Numbered from the stretch's first letter, positions 1-12,700 are shown. The stretch is DNA of 64,000 bases from Cherax quadricarinatus (GCF_038502225.1 NC_091372.1:8441482-8505481); one strand, 5' to 3'. Numbers and translations: made by a program. Notes: a model not told the origin generated them from the letters alone.

Positions 1-2217
1 TCCTTTTCACCTGTTTGCTGTCCTTTACACCTGTCTGCTGCCCTTTACACCTGTCTGCTGTCCTTTACACCTGTCTGCTGTCCTTTACACCTGTCTGCTG
101 CTACTTACATCTGTCTGCTGTCCTTTACACCTGTCTGCTGTCCTTTACACCTGTCTGCTGCTACTTACATCTGTCTGCTGTCATTTACACCTGTCTGCTG
201 TCCTTTACACCTGTCTGCTGTCCTTTACACCTGTCTGCTGTTCTTTACATTCGTCTGCTGTTAATTACATCTGTCTGCTGTTACTTACATCTGTCTGCTG
301 TCCTTTACATCCGTCTGCTGTTACTTGCACCTGTCTGCTGTTACTTACATCTGTCTGCTGTCCTTTACATCCGTTTGCTGTTACTTACACCTGTCTGCTG
401 TTACTTACATCTGTCTGCTGTCCTTTACATCCGTCTGCTGTTACTTACACCTGTCTGCTGTTACTTACATCTGTCTGCTGTCCATTACATTCCTCTGCTG
501 TTACTTACTTCTGTCTGCTGTTATTTACATCTGTCTGCTGTTACTTACATCTGTCTGCTGTTACTTACATCTGTCTGCTGTTACTTACATCTGTCTGCTG
601 TTACTTACACCTGTCTGCTGTTACTTACATCTGTCTGCTGTTACTTACACCTGTCTGTTGTTACTTACATCTGTCTGCTGTTACTTACATCTGTCTGCTG
701 TTACTCACATCTGTCTGCTGTTACTTACACCTGTCTGTTGTTACTTACATCTGTCTGCTGTTACTTACATCTGTCTGCTGTTACTTACATCTGTCTGCTG
801 TTACTTACACCTGTCTGCTGTTACTTACACCTGTCTGCTGTTACTTACATCTGTCTGCTGTTACTTACATCTGTCTGCTGTTACTTACACCTGTCTGCTG
901 TTACTTACATCTGTCTGCTGTTACTTACATCTGTCTGCTGTTACTTACATCTGTCTGCTGTCCTTTACATTCGTCTGCTGTTACTTACATCTGTCTGTTG
1001 CTGCTTACATCTGTCTGCTGTTACTTACATCTGTCTGCTGTTACTTACACCTGTCTGCTGTTACTTGCATCTGTCTGCTGTTCTTTACACCTGTCTGCTG
1101 TTACTTACATCTGTCTGCTGTTACTTACATCTGTCTACTGTTACTTGCACCTGTCTGCTGTTAGTTACATCTGTCTGCTGTTACTTACATCTGTCTGCTG
1201 TTACTTACATCTGTCTGCTGTTACTTACATTTGTCTGCTGTTACTTACATCTGTCTGCTGTTACTTACATCTGTCTGCTGTTACTTACACCTGTCTGCTG
1301 TTACTTACATCTGTGTGCTGTTACTTACATCTGTCTGCTGTTCTTTACACCTCTCTGCTGTTACATCTGTCTGCTGTTACTTACATTTGTCTGCTGTTAC
1401 TTACACCTGTCTGCTGTTACTTACATCTGTCTGCTGTTACTTACATCTGTCTGCTGTTACTTACACCTGTCTGCTGTTACTTACATCTGTCTGCTGTTAC
1501 TTACATCTGTCTGCTGTTACTTACATCTGTCTGCTGTCCTTTACATCCGTCTGCTGTTACTTACACCCGTCTGCTGTTCCTTACATCTGTCTGCTGTTAT
1601 TTACACCCGTCTGCTGTTACTTACATCTGTCTGCTGTCCTTTACATCCATCTGCTGTTGCTTACATCTGTCTGCTGTTACTTACATCTGTCTGCTGTTAC
1701 TTACATCTGTCTGCTGTTACTTACATCTGTCTGCTGTTACTTGCATCTGTCTGCTGTTACTTACATCTGTCTGCTGTTACTTACACCTGTCTGCTGTTAC
1801 TTACATCTGTCTGCTGTTACTTACATCTGTCTGCTGTTACTTACACCTGTCTGCTGTTACTTATACCTGTCTGCTGTTACTTACATCTGTCTGCTGTTAG
1901 TTACATCTGCCTGCTGTTACTTACACCTGTCTGTTGTTCCTTACATCTGTCTGCTGTCCTTTACATCCGTCTGCTGTTACTTACATCTGTCTGCTGTTAC
2001 TTACATCTGTCTGCTGTTACGTATATCTGTCTGCTGTTCTTTACACCTGTCTGCTGTTACTTACATCTGTCTGCTGTTACTTACATCTGTCTACTGTTAC
2101 TTACACCTGTCTGCTGTTACTTACATCTGTCTGCTGTTACTTACATCTGTTTGCTGTTACTTACATCTGTCTGCTGTTACTTACACCTGTCTGCTGTTAC
2201 TTACACCTGTCTGCTGT
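1..2217. repeat. 20-bp tandem satellite, left block (about 110 copies)
   Basis: Direct head-to-tail copies of a 20-bp unit, consensus TTACTTACATCTGTCTGCTG, with variants such as TCCTTTACATC and TTACTTACACC. Phase is kept throughout except for a 6-bp shortening near 1364. Three units make 60 bp, so frames stay open for hundreds of codons; the apparent Cys/Leu/Tyr-rich protein is an artefact of the period. The array starts outside the window and ends at a SINE. Confidence 0.97.
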
Positions 2218-2516
2218 TAAGATAAGATAAGATTTCGTTCGGATTTTTAACCCCGGAGGGTTAGCCACCCAGGATAACCCAGGATAGTCAGTGCGTCATC
2301 GAGGACTGTCTAACTTATTTCCATTGTGGTCCTTAATCTTGTCCCCCAGGATGCGACCCACACCAGTCGACTAACACCCAGGTACCTATTTGCTGCTAGG
2401 TGAACAGGACAATAGGTGTAAGGAAACGTGTCGAAATGTTTCCACCCGCCGGGAATCGAACCCGGGCCCTCCGTGTGTGAAGCGGGAGCTGTAGCCACCA
2501 GGCCACCGGGCCACAC
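2218..2516 (-). mobile_element. SINE-1, tRNA-derived, full-length copy inside the satellite
   Basis: Read on the minus strand, the element starts GTGGCCCGGTGGCCTGGTGG with an A-box-like TGGCCTGGTGGCT. A B-box GGGTTCGATTCCC follows about 35 nt later, then a body shared with the copy at 34709-35015, and a 3' tail of CTTAT repeats (seen here as ATAAG at 2219-2230). These are the internal Pol III promoter boxes and short simple tail of tRNA-derived SINEs. No clean target duplication is visible because both flanks are the same 20-bp satellite. Confidence 0.9.
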
Positions 2517-4065
2517 CCATCTGCCTACTGTTACTTACACCTGTCTGCTGTTCCTTACATCTGTCTGCTGTCCTTTACATCCGTCTGCTGTTACTTACAT
2601 CTGTCTGCTGTTACTTACATCTGTCTGCTGTTACGTATATCTGTCTGCTGTTCTTTACACCTGTCTGCTGTTACTTACATCTGTCTGCTGTTACTTACAT
2701 CTGTCTACTGTTACTTACACCTGTCTGCTGTTACTTATATCTGTCTGCTGTTACTTACATCTGTCTGCTGTTACTTACATCTGTCTGCTGTTACTTACAC
2801 CTGTCTGCTGTTACTTACACCTGTCTGCTGTTACTTATATCTGTCTGCTGTTACTTACATCTCTCTCCTGTAACTTACACCTGTCTGCTGTTCCTTACAT
2901 CTGTCTGCTGTTCTTTACACCTGCCTGCTGTTACTTACATCTGTCTGCTGTCCTTTACATCCGTCTGCTGTTACTTACCTCTGTCTGCTGTTACTTACAT
3001 CTGTCTGCTGTTACTTACATCTGTCTGCTGTTATTTACACCTGTCTGCTGTTACTTACATCTGTCTGCTGTTACTTACATCTGTCTACTGTTACTTACAC
3101 CTGTCTGCTGTTACTTACATCTGTCTGCTGTTCTTTACACCTGCCTGCTGTTACTTACATCTGTCTGCTGTCCTTTACATCCGTCTGCTGTTACTTACCT
3201 CTGTCTGCTGTTACTTACATCTGTCTGCTGTTACTTACATCTGTCTGCTGTTATTTACACCTGTCTGCTGTTACTTACATCTGTCTGCTGTTACTTACAT
3301 CTGTCTACTGTTACTTACACCTGTCTGCTGTTACTTACATCTGTCTGCTGTTACTTACACTGTCTGCTGTTACTTACATCTGTCTGCTGTTACCTACATC
3401 TGTCTGCTGTTACTTACATCTGTCTACTGTTACTTACACCTGTCTGCTGTTACTTACATCTGTCTGCTGTTACTTACACTGTCTGCTGTTACTTACATCT
3501 GTCTGCTGTTACCTACATCTGTCTGCTGTTACTTATATCTGTCTGCTGTTACTTACACCCGTCTGCTGTTACTTACATCTGTCTGCTGTCCTTTACATCC
3601 GTCTGCTGTTACTTACATCTGTCTGCTGTTACTTACATCTGTCTGCCGTTACTTACATCTGTCTGCTGTCCTTTACATCCGTCTGCTGTTACTTGCATCT
3701 GTCTGCTGTTACTTACACCTGTCTGCTGTCCTTTACATCCGTCTGCTGTTACTTACATCTGTCTGCTGTCCTTTACACCCGTCTGCTGTTACTTACATCT
3801 GTCTGCTGTTACTTACATCTGTCTGCTGTCCTTTACATCTGTCTGCTGTTATTTACATCTGTCTGCTGTTACTTACATCTGTCTGCTGTCCTTTACACCC
3901 GTCTGCTGTTACTTACATCTGTCTGCTGTTACTTACATCTGTCTGCTGTTACTTACATCTGTCTGCTGTTACTTACATCTGTCTGCTGTCCTTTACATCC
4001 GTCTGCTGTTACTTACATCTGTCTGCTGTCCTTTACACCCGTCTGCTGTTACTTACATCTGTTTG
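2517..4065. repeat. 20-bp tandem satellite, right block
   Basis: Continuation of the 20-bp array beyond the SINE, about 77 copies. Higher-order structure is visible. A block of about 300 bp from 2531 repeats the variant order of 1917-2217, just left of the SINE. A 220-bp (11-unit) block starting at 2911 recurs at 3131. A unit lacking one base (TTACTTACACTGTC) recurs at 3351 and 3470. Confidence 0.96.
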
Positions 4066-5952
4066 TGTCACAGTGACTTTATTGACGTTCTTGACTCACA
4101 GTGACTTTACTGACGTTCTTGTGTCACAATGACTTTACTGACGTTCTTGTGTCACAGTGACTTTACTGACGTTCTTGTGTCACAGTGACTTTACTGACGT
4201 TCTTGTGTCACAGTGACTTTACTGACGTTCTTGTGTCACAGTGACTTTATTGACGTTCTTGACTCACAGTGACTTTACTGACGTTCTTGTGTCACAGTGA
4301 CTTTCCTGACAGTGACTTTACTGACGTTCTTGTGTCACAGTGACTTTACTGACGTTCTTGTGTCACAGTGACTTTACTGACGTTCTTGTGTCACAGTGAC
4401 TTTACTGACGTTCTTGTGTCACAGTGACTTTACTGACTTTCTTGTGTCACAGTGACTTTATTGACGTTCTTGTGTCACAGTGACTTTATTGACGTTCTTG
4501 ACTCACAGTGACTTTACTGACGTTCTTGACTCACAGTGACTTTATTGACGTTCTTGACTCACAGTGACTGTACTGACGTTCTTGTGTCACAGTGACTTTA
4601 CTGACGTTCTTGACTCACAGTGACTTTATTGACGTTCTTGACTCACAGTGACTTTACTGACGTTCTTGTGTCACAGTGACTTTACTGACGTTCTTGTGTC
4701 ACAGTGACTTTACTGACGTTCTTGTGTCACAGTGACTTTACTGACGTTCTTCTGTCACAGTGACTTTACTGACTTTCTTGTGTCACAGTGACTTTATTGA
4801 CGTTCTTGTGTCACAGTGACTTTATTGACGTTCTTGACTCACAGTGACTTTACTGACGTTCTTGACTCACAGTGACTTTATTGACGTTCTTGACTCACAG
4901 TGACTGTACTGACGTTCTTGTGTCACAGTGACTTTACTGACGTTCTTGACTCACAGTGACTTTATTGACGTTCTTGACTCACAGTGACTTTACTGACGTT
5001 CTTGTGTCACAGTGACTTTACTGACGTTCTTGTGTCACAGTGACTTTACTGACGTTCTTGTGTCACAGTGACTTTACTGACGTTCTTGTGTCACAGTGAC
5101 TTTACTGACGTTCTTGTGTCACAGTGACTTTACTGACGTTCTTGTGTCACAGTGACTTTACTGACGTTCTTGTGTCACAGTGACTTTACTGACGTTCTTC
5201 TGTCACAGTGACTTTACTGACGTTTTTGTGTCACAGTGACTTTATTGACGTTCTTGACTCACAGTGACTTTACTGACGTTCTTGACTCACAGTGACTTTA
5301 CTGACGTTCTTGTGTCACAGTGACTTTATTGACGTTCTTGTGTCACAGTGACTTTACTGACGTTCTTGTGTCACAGTGACTTTACTGACGTTATTGTGTC
5401 ACAGTGACTTTACTGACGTTATTGTGTCACAGTGACTTTACTGACGTTCTTGTGTCACAGTGACTTTACTGACGTTCTTGTGTCACCGTGACTTTACTGA
5501 CGTTATTGTGTCACAGTGACTTTACTGACATTCTTGTGTCACAGTGACTTTGCTGACGTTCTTGTGTCACAGTGACTTTACTGACGTTCTTGTGTCACAG
5601 TGACTTTACTGACGTTCTTGTGTCACAGTGACTTTACTGACGTTCTTCTGTCACAGTGACTTTACTGACGTTTTTGTGTCACAGTGACTTTATTGACGTT
5701 CTTGACTCACAGTGACTTTACTGACGTTCTTGACTCACAGTGACTTTACTGACGTTCTTGTGTCACAGTGACTTTACTGACGTTCTTGTGTCACAGTGAC
5801 TTTACTGACGTTATTGTGTCACAGTGACTTTACTGACATTCTTGTGTCACAGTGACTTTGCTGACGTTCTTGTGTCACAGTGACTTTACTGACGTTCTTG
5901 TGTCAAAGTGACTTTACTGACGTTCTTGTGTCACAGTGACTTTACTGACGTT
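4066..5952. repeat. 28-bp tandem satellite
   Basis: About 67 copies of a 28-bp unit containing TGACTTTACTGACG then TTCTTGTGTCACAG. Each junction creates the odd palindrome GTCACAGTGAC. A variant with TGACTGTACTG recurs 336 bp apart (4565 and 4901), exactly 12 units, showing higher-order duplication. It directly abuts the 20-bp array without a spacer. Confidence 0.96.
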
Positions 5953-6102
5953 AATGGCTCAAAATGACTTTTAACAATTATGAATTAGTGAAATACAAAC
6001 GTCCATAATGGCGGATGTTTTGGGTGTTTCCACGTGGATTCCTCACACTCGAGGACAACCTTAATAAACACCTCCATTAACTTCCTCTTTAAGCTGAGAC
6101 AC
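5953..6102. other. Short spacer
   Basis: About 150 bp of non-repetitive sequence between two tandem arrays. Nothing gene-like is seen in it. Confidence 0.6.
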
Positions 6103-6371
6103 ACTGGGAGCAGAATAACATCCATAATAACTACTGGGAGCAGAATAACATCCATAATAACTACTGGGAGCAGAATAACATCCATAATAACTACTGGGAG
6201 CAGAATAACATCCATAATAACTACTGGGAGCAGAATAACATCCATAATAACTACTGGGAGCAGAATAACATCCATAATAACTACTGGGAGCAGAATAACA
6301 TCCATAATAACTACTGGGAGTAGAATAACATCCATAATAACTACTGGGAGCAGAATAACATCCATAATAAC
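6103..6371. repeat. 30-bp tandem repeat, 9 copies
   Basis: Nine nearly identical 30-bp units beginning CTGGGAGCAGAATAACATCC. Only one substitution (GAGTAGAA for GAGCAGAA) is visible, so the array is young or homogenised. The 30-bp period keeps frames open on both strands; these are not genes. Confidence 0.95.
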
Positions 6372-6475
6372 TCACGAAATCGTAATGACACGATTGCAAA
6401 CAAACCATACCACGGGCTACGGTCTGGAGTTTTGAGACTCTCTGATCGCGGGTTCAAGTCCCGCCCGTGGTATGC
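6372..6475. mobile_element. SINE-V, fold-back copy
   Basis: The left part (6373-6412) is the SINE-V 3' tail on the minus strand (CACGAAATCGTAATGACACG...). It joins directly to part of a tRNA-like head on the plus strand, with GGTCTGGAGTTTTGAGACTC and the B-box GGGTTCAAGTCCC, ending in CCCGTGGTATG. The tail is inverted relative to the head. The same fold-back arrangement is seen at 29153-29326 and, for the tail only, at 51181-51255. Confidence 0.75.
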
Positions 6476-6767
6476 TTTCCAAAATAACTCTTTGCATTTG
6501 CATGCCATTAAAGCTTTACAGAACCAAAATTTACATGCAGCATCATAAACACAACTCCATAACCATTAACAAGTATACTTCCCAAGTTTCCTGTGTTGGC
6601 AGTGATGATCGTGATTTGTCAAGCTTGAAAATACCATCTAGAGTGCAGTAGCAACTTGCACCAAGGCTTGATGATAGTGTCAAGTATGATGCAATGTTAA
6701 ATTATTGGTTAGTGAGTGCCAAGACGTTTATATGGAATTATTACATCACATAGAGACATACTGTTAC
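6476..6767. other. Non-repetitive spacer
   Basis: About 290 bp of AT-rich sequence. No open frame, RNA gene or recognisable repeat is seen. Confidence 0.5.
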
Positions 6768-7842
6768 ATCCTGTTGTGCCTTCGTCCTGTTGTGCCTTCG
6801 TCCTGTTGTGCCTTCGTCCTGTTGTGCCTTCGTCCTGTTGTGTCTTCGTCCTGTTGTGCCTTCGTCCTGTTGTGCCTTCGTCCTGTTGTGCCTTCGTCCT
6901 GTTGTGCCATCGTCCTGTTGTGCCTTCGTCCTGTTGTGCCTTCGTCCTGTTGTGCCATCGTCCTGTTGTGCCTTCGTCCTGTTGTGCCTTCGTCCTGTTG
7001 TGCCTTCGTCCTGGTGTGCCTTCGTCCTGTTGTGCCTTCGTCCTGTTGTGCCTTCGTCCGGTTGTGCCTTCGTTCTGTTGTGCCTTCGTCCTGCTGTGCC
7101 TTCGTCCTGTTGTGCCTTCGTCCTGTTGTGCCTTCGTCCTGTTGTGCCTTCGTTCTGTTGTGCCTTCGTCCTGCTGTGCCTTCGTCCTGTTGTGCCTTCG
7201 TCCTGCTGTGCCTTCGTCCTGTTGTGCCTTCGTCCTGTTGTGCCTTCGTCCTGTTGTGCCATCGTCCTGTTGTGCCTTCGTCCTGTTGTGCCTTCGTCCT
7301 GCTGTGCCTTCGTCCTGCTGTGCCTTCGTCCTGTTGTGCCTTCGTCCTGTTGTGCCTTCGTCCTGTTGTGCCTTCGTCCTGTTGTGCCTTCGTCCTGCTG
7401 TGCCATCGTCCTGTTGTGCCTTCGTCCTGTTGTGCCTTCGTCCTGTTGTGCCTTCGTTCTGTTGTGCCTTCGTCCTGCTGTGCCTTCGTCCTGTTGTGCC
7501 TTCGTCCTGCTGTGCCTTCGTCCTGTTGTGCCTTCGTCTTGTTGTGCCATCGTCCTGTTGTGCCTTCGTCTTGTTGTGCCTTCGTCTTGTTGTGCCTTCG
7601 TCCTGTTGTGCCTTCGTCTTGTTGTGCCTTCGTCCTGTTGTGCCTTCGTCTTGTTGTGCCTTCGTCTTGTTGTGCCTTCGTCTTGTTGTGCCTTCGTCTT
7701 GTTGTGCCTTCGTCTTGTTGTGCCTTCGTCCTGTTGTGCCTTCGTCTTGTTGTGCCTTCGTCCTGTTGTGCCTTCGTCTTGTTGTGCCTTCGTCTTGTTG
7801 TGCCTTCGTCTTGTTGTGCCTTCGTCTTGTTGTGCCATCGTC
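6768..7842. repeat. 16-bp tandem satellite (about 67 copies)
   Basis: Copies of CCTGTTGTGCCTTCGT. The variant CTTGTTGTGCCTTCGT is almost absent before about 7530 and dominates after it, so the array has two homogenised domains. Three units make 48 bp, which leaves several frames open on both strands with 16-residue repeats (for instance CAFVLLCLRPVVPSS on the plus strand). They are not coding. Confidence 0.96.
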
Positions 7843-8068
7843 ACATACACAGTAAATCTATGCATCAAACAGGGAGAAAAATAATTTCACAGACTTTCAT
7901 TTTAAGAAACAGTCATTCAGAATGATTGTTCTTTCTCAGGAAATACGTCAAAATTGATATTACAACTTTTATCCTCTTGTAACGTCTAATTCTGGATTTT
8001 TGGTTCGTCTATATATTTTTTGTGTACCTTCAAAATATTTGGAAATAAGTTCCACTTATATTTTTGAT
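7843..8068. other. Non-repetitive spacer
   Basis: About 225 bp of AT-rich sequence with no recognised feature. Confidence 0.5.
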
Positions 8069-8390
8069 ACCTGGAGTTTACCTGGAGAGGGTTTCGGGGG
8101 TCAACGCCCCCGCAGCCCGGTCTATGACCAGGCCTCATGGTGGATCAGGGCCTGATCAACCAGGCTGTTACTGTTGGCCGCACGTAACCCGACGTACAAA
8201 TCACAGTCCGGTTGGTCAGGTACTGACTATAGGTGCCTGTCCATTGCCTTCTTGAAGACAGTCAGGGGTCTATTGGTAATCCCCCATATGTATGCTGGGA
8301 GGCAGTTGAACAGTCTTGGGCCTCTGATGCTTATTGCCGAGTCTTTTGCTTTCATAGGCAGTGATTTTCGTGTGCAAATTTGGTACTAAT
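8069..8390 (-). mobile_element. LINE-C 3' end
   Basis: Minus-strand copy of the 3' end of a CR1/L2-like non-LTR retrotransposon. It matches the better preserved copy at 29346-30038, sharing the segment that encodes NLPAYIRGITNRP-like residues and the GC-rich GGGGGCGTTGACCCCCG block before the terminal CTCCAGGTAAACTCCAGG. It is 5'-truncated and non-coding in this copy. Confidence 0.85.
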
Positions 8391-8464
8391 AAATTAGAAA
8401 AAATACTTAGTATTTAATTAATGTTTGGGACTAGAGACATTTGCAATTATAATTATATAATCGT

Positions 8465-8610
8465 GGGGGAGCGCTAAACCCGTAGGATGATGCAGCTCGT
8501 GTGAAGAAGGAGGGGGATGGAAAGCTTTCAGGTTCAATTCAGGGAACTGAAGGACAGATCCAATTCCCTAGATCAAGAGCCCCTGACCAGCATCATTTAC
8601 AATTAGGATC
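8465..8610 (+). repeat. Probable dispersed repeat (GGGGGAGCGCTAAACCCG motif)
   Basis: Contains GGGGGAGCGCTAAACCCGTA followed by a stretch ending CAAGAGCCCCTGACCAGCAT. I recognise this as similar to a dispersed repeat common in decapod genomic sequence. That is from memory, and there is no clear second full copy in this window, so the class is unknown. Confidence 0.4.
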
Positions 8611-8708
8611 CCTCACCGGGCGGTCACGTGACATTTTCATAGGCTTATTTTGCTTACCTCGAGATGCTCGGTCGACTCGTCGGAAAGATATTTTTAATTT
8701 CCCATTTT

Positions 8709-9055
8709 CCTGGATGTACTCACCTGGTTGTGGTTGCACGGGTCGAGTCACAGCTCCTGGCTCTGCCTCTTCACTGGTCAGTACTTGGTAACTTTTCCTG
8801 CTCCATGAGCTTTATCATACCTCTTCTTAAAGCTATGTATGGATCCTGCCTCCACTACATCACTACCCAAACTATTCCACTTCCTGACTACTCTATGGCT
8901 GAAGAAATACTTCCTAACATCCCTGTGATTCATCTGTGTCTTCAACTTCCAACTGTGTCCCCTTGTTGCTGTGTCCAGTCTCTGGAACATCCTGTCTCTG
9001 TCCACCTTGTCAATTTCTCTCAGTATTTTGTGTGTTATAATGGGTAACTCTTCTA
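8709..9055 (-). mobile_element. LINE-B 3' end, 5'-truncated
   Basis: The minus strand encodes the conserved C-terminal part of the LINE-B RT protein (MFQRLDTATRGHSWKLKTQ, then MNHRDVRKYFFSHRVVRKWN). The LINE-B 3' UTR with the GGGTCGAGTC motif and the terminal GGTGAGTAC follow. The 5' end is cut off around 9055, so only about 100 residues remain. Confidence 0.85.
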
Positions 9056-9265
9056 TTTGATATATCTTAACATTAATGTTCTCCTCACACACATTCTGTG
9101 TTGTTATCTTCACAAGACAACCTTGATGTCACCGTTTTTCTTTATATCTTTTCTCTCCTCCTTTCACTTTTTGTTTTTTTTAGCTGTTAATGTGTTAGAC
9201 TTTCACTTGAGGGCGAGTGAAGTGCAAGGTTCAGTGGTATTGTGGAACAAGTGTTTCCCACGCTT

Positions 9266-9712
9266 GAGACAGTGTAGTATACTGCACTGAGATGTGTCTC
9301 TCAGTGTAGTATACTGCACTGAGATGTGTCTCTCAGTGTAGTATACTACACTGAGATGTGTCTCTCAGTGTAGTATACTACACTGAGATGTGTCTCTCAG
9401 TGTAGTATACTGCACTGAGATGTGTCTCTCAGTGTAGTATACTGCACTGAGATGTGTCTCTCAGTGTAGTATACTACACTGAGATGTGTCTCTCAGTGTA
9501 GTATACTACACTGAGATGTGTCTCTCAGTGTAGTATACTGCACTGAGATGTGTCTCTCAGTGTAGTATACTGCACTGAGATGTGTCTCTCAGTGTAGTAT
9601 ACTGCACTGAGATGTGTCTCTCAGTGTAGTATACTACACTGAGATGTGTCTCTCAGTGTACTATACTACACTGAGATGTGTCTCTCAGTGTAGTATACTG
9701 CACTGAGATGTG
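9266..9712. repeat. 32-bp palindromic satellite, clean part
   Basis: About 14 copies of a 32-bp unit. Within it, a 26-bp segment from TCTCAGTGTAGTA through TACTACACTGAGA is a perfect palindrome when the TACTACACT variant is present; the TACTGCACT variant carries one mismatch. A 6-bp spacer (TGTGTC) separates palindromes. The variants alternate in pairs, showing higher-order duplication. Confidence 0.95.
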
Positions 9713-12700
9713 TCAGGTTTTTTTCAGTGTAGTAAAACTACACTGAGATGTGTCTCGTGAGGTATACTACACTGAGAGGGGCCCTCAGTGTAGATACTAC
9801 ACTGGGGGTTTTTCAGATAGTATACTACACTGAGATGTGCCCTTAGGATACCACACTGAGATGTGCCCCCAGTGAGATAATTTCACTGAGGTCCCCGTGC
9901 AGATACTACACCGAGATGCCTCGGAAGCATACTACACTGAGATTTCCCCAGTGAGTATACTACACTGAGATGTGCCCCGGGGCAGTATACCACACTTAGA
10001 TGCCCCCAGGAAGATACTACACTGAGATTTTTCTTTTAAAAAAAAGAACTACACTGAGATGTATCTCTGGTGTAGTTTCCACACTGGGGATGTGCCTTTT
10101 TTGGGGAAAAATACACACTGAGATTTTTCTTTAGGTATATCATAAATGAATTTTTAGATAATACACTTGGGTGTTCCTGTGAGGTATATTTTTCATTTAG
10201 AGGTTCTCAGTGTAGTATACTACACTGGGGATGTTTCTCAGATAGTTTTACCACACTTTAGATGTGGTTTTCCCCGGGGGCATACCAACTGAGAGGGGCC
10301 CCCAGGGGTAGTATAACACACTGAGATGTGCCCCCAGTGCAGATACTACACTGGGGTTTTCCCCAGGAAGTATACCCACTGGGGATGTGCCCTCAGGAGT
10401 ATACTACACTGAGATGGCCCCAGCAAAAATACCCCACTGAGATGTGCCCCCAAAGGGGAAGCATACTACACTGAGATGGCCCCCAGGAAGTATACCACAC
10501 TGGGTGGCCCCCCCGGAAAAATACCACAAAAGAGTGTCTCCTGGGAGCATACTACACGAGATGTGCCCCCAGTGAAGTTTTACACCCGGGGATGTGCCCC
10601 CCAAAGGGAGATACCACACTGGGGAAGGGGCCCCCCGTGAGTATACCAACCGAGATGTGCCCCCCGTGGCATAACACACTGAGATGCGTCTCTGAAAGGT
10701 ACCACCGAGATGCCCCCAGTGAAGTATACCCCACCGAGATGTGTCTCCAAAAGGGAGTATACCACACCGAGATGTGCCCCCCAGTGAAGATACTACACTG
10801 AGATGTGGGCCCTCAAAATGAAGTTTCCACACTGAGAGGGGTTTTTCAGTGAAGTATACTACCCTTGTTTTTGGAGGATACTACACGAGATGTCCCCAGT
10901 GTAGTAAAACCACACTGGGTGTGCCCTCAGTGAAGATACTACACTAGATGTCTCTCAAATTGTATACCACACTGAGATGTGCCCTCAGTGAAGATACTAC
11001 ACTGAGATGTGGGCCCCCGTGGGAGTATACTACACTGAGATGTGCCCCTGAGATACCACACTGAGATGTTTTCTCAGGAGTATACTACACTGGGGATGTG
11101 TCTCTCAGGAGAAAACTACACTGGGGATGTGTCTCTGTGAGAACCACACTGAGATGTGGGCTCTCAGTGAGATACCAAAACTGGGGATGTGCCCCAGTGT
11201 GCATACCGACTGAGATGTCCCTCAGTGTAGATTACACTGAAGGCCCCTGTGCGTATATCAACTGAGATGTGCCCCCAGTGAAGTATACTCACTGAGATGT
11301 GGCCCCCAGTGAAGTATTCACACTGAGATGTGGCCCCCAGGGAGATACTACACCGGGTGTGCCCCGGTAGTATACCACACCGAGATTTTGTCTCTCAGTG
11401 AAGTATACCACTGAGAGGGGGTCCCCCTCAGTAAATTTCCCGAGATGTGTCTCCGTTAAAACATACTACACTGGGTGGTCTCCCGTGAAGTATTTCACTG
11501 AGATGTGCTCCCAGGAAGATACTACACTGAGATTTTTCAAAATGGTTATACCACACTGGAGGGTGTTTTCTCAGTGTAGATATACCAACTGAGATGTGCC
11601 CCCAGTGAGAAAACTGCACTGAGGTCCCTGTGTAGTATCTACACTGAATGTGCCCTCAGGTTTGCATACCCCAAATGGGGATGGTCTTTAGTGAAGTATA
11701 CACTGGGTGTGCCCTCGGAAGTAACACACAGATGTGTCTCTCAGTGAAGTATACTACACTGAGATGTGTCTCTCAGGAGTATAATACACTGAGATTTTGT
11801 CTTAAGGGGAAATATCCCCACTGGGGTTTTGTCTCTCAGTGAAGTATACCACACTGAGATGTGCCCCTTTAGCATTTAACCACTGGGGATGGTTTTTCAG
11901 GAGTATACTACACTGAGATTTTGTCTCCAGTGAGTATACTGCACTGGAAAAGTGCCCCAGTGTAGTATACTACACTGAGAAAGGGGTTTTCAGTGTAGTA
12001 ATGCACTGAGATGTGTCTTTCCCCGTGAAGTATACTACACTGGGGATGCCCCTCAGTGTAAAATACCGGGACCAGATGTGTCTTTAGTGAGAACCGACTG
12101 AGATGGGTTTTTTCAGGTAGATACCACTGGGTGGCCCCCCGTGTGTATACTGCACTGAGATTTTCCCTAAAGGGGAAAATACAACTGAGATGGCCCCCTG
12201 GCAGTATACCGCACTGAGATGTCCCCCAGTGAGTTTTACCACAATGAGATTGGGCCGTCAGCAGTATCCCCTGAGATGTGTTTTTTCAGTGTAAAATATA
12301 CTACACTGAGATGTTCCCCTGGAGGTAACTACACTGAGATGTGTCCCGTGAGTATACCACACTGAGATGTGTCTGCCGTGTAGATACTAAAACTGAGATG
12401 CCCCCAGTGTAAATACTACACTGGGTGTGCCCCCGTGAGATACTACACTGGGTGTTCCTATGTAAATATACCACACTGAGATGTGTCCCCGGGGCGCCCG
12501 CACTGAGATTGGGCTGTCAGTGAGTATACCCCACTGAAGGGGCCCTGTGCAGTATACCCCTGAGATGTGTCTGTCAGTTGGGATACTACACTGAGATGTG
12601 TTTTGCCCGTGTGGGATACTGCACTGAGGTTTTGTCTGTCGTGTAACGACTGAGATGGTCTGTCAAAAAAGGGATACTGGGACGAGATGTGTCGCCCGGG

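Noticed and set aside
15..2225. A 736-codon open frame in the 20-bp array (and similar long frames at 2428-4104, 6705-7925, 33320-34913, 51185-53118, 54564-55731 and 55875-59779)
   Set aside because: The period or a small multiple of it is divisible by three and the unit lacks stops, so several frames on one or both strands are open at once. The predicted proteins are pure short repeats with no start context, introns or domains.
2430..2516. tRNA genes
   Set aside because: Sequences with A- and B-boxes here and at 6.4, 22.9, 24.3, 29.2, 32.1, 34.7, 36.2 and 50.9 kb lack a proper acceptor stem, continue into SINE bodies, and recur as dispersed copies.
10404..11842. Short open frames with Gly/Thr/Trp-rich sequence
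   Set aside because: They lie in the degraded palindromic satellite and depend on probable sequencing errors.
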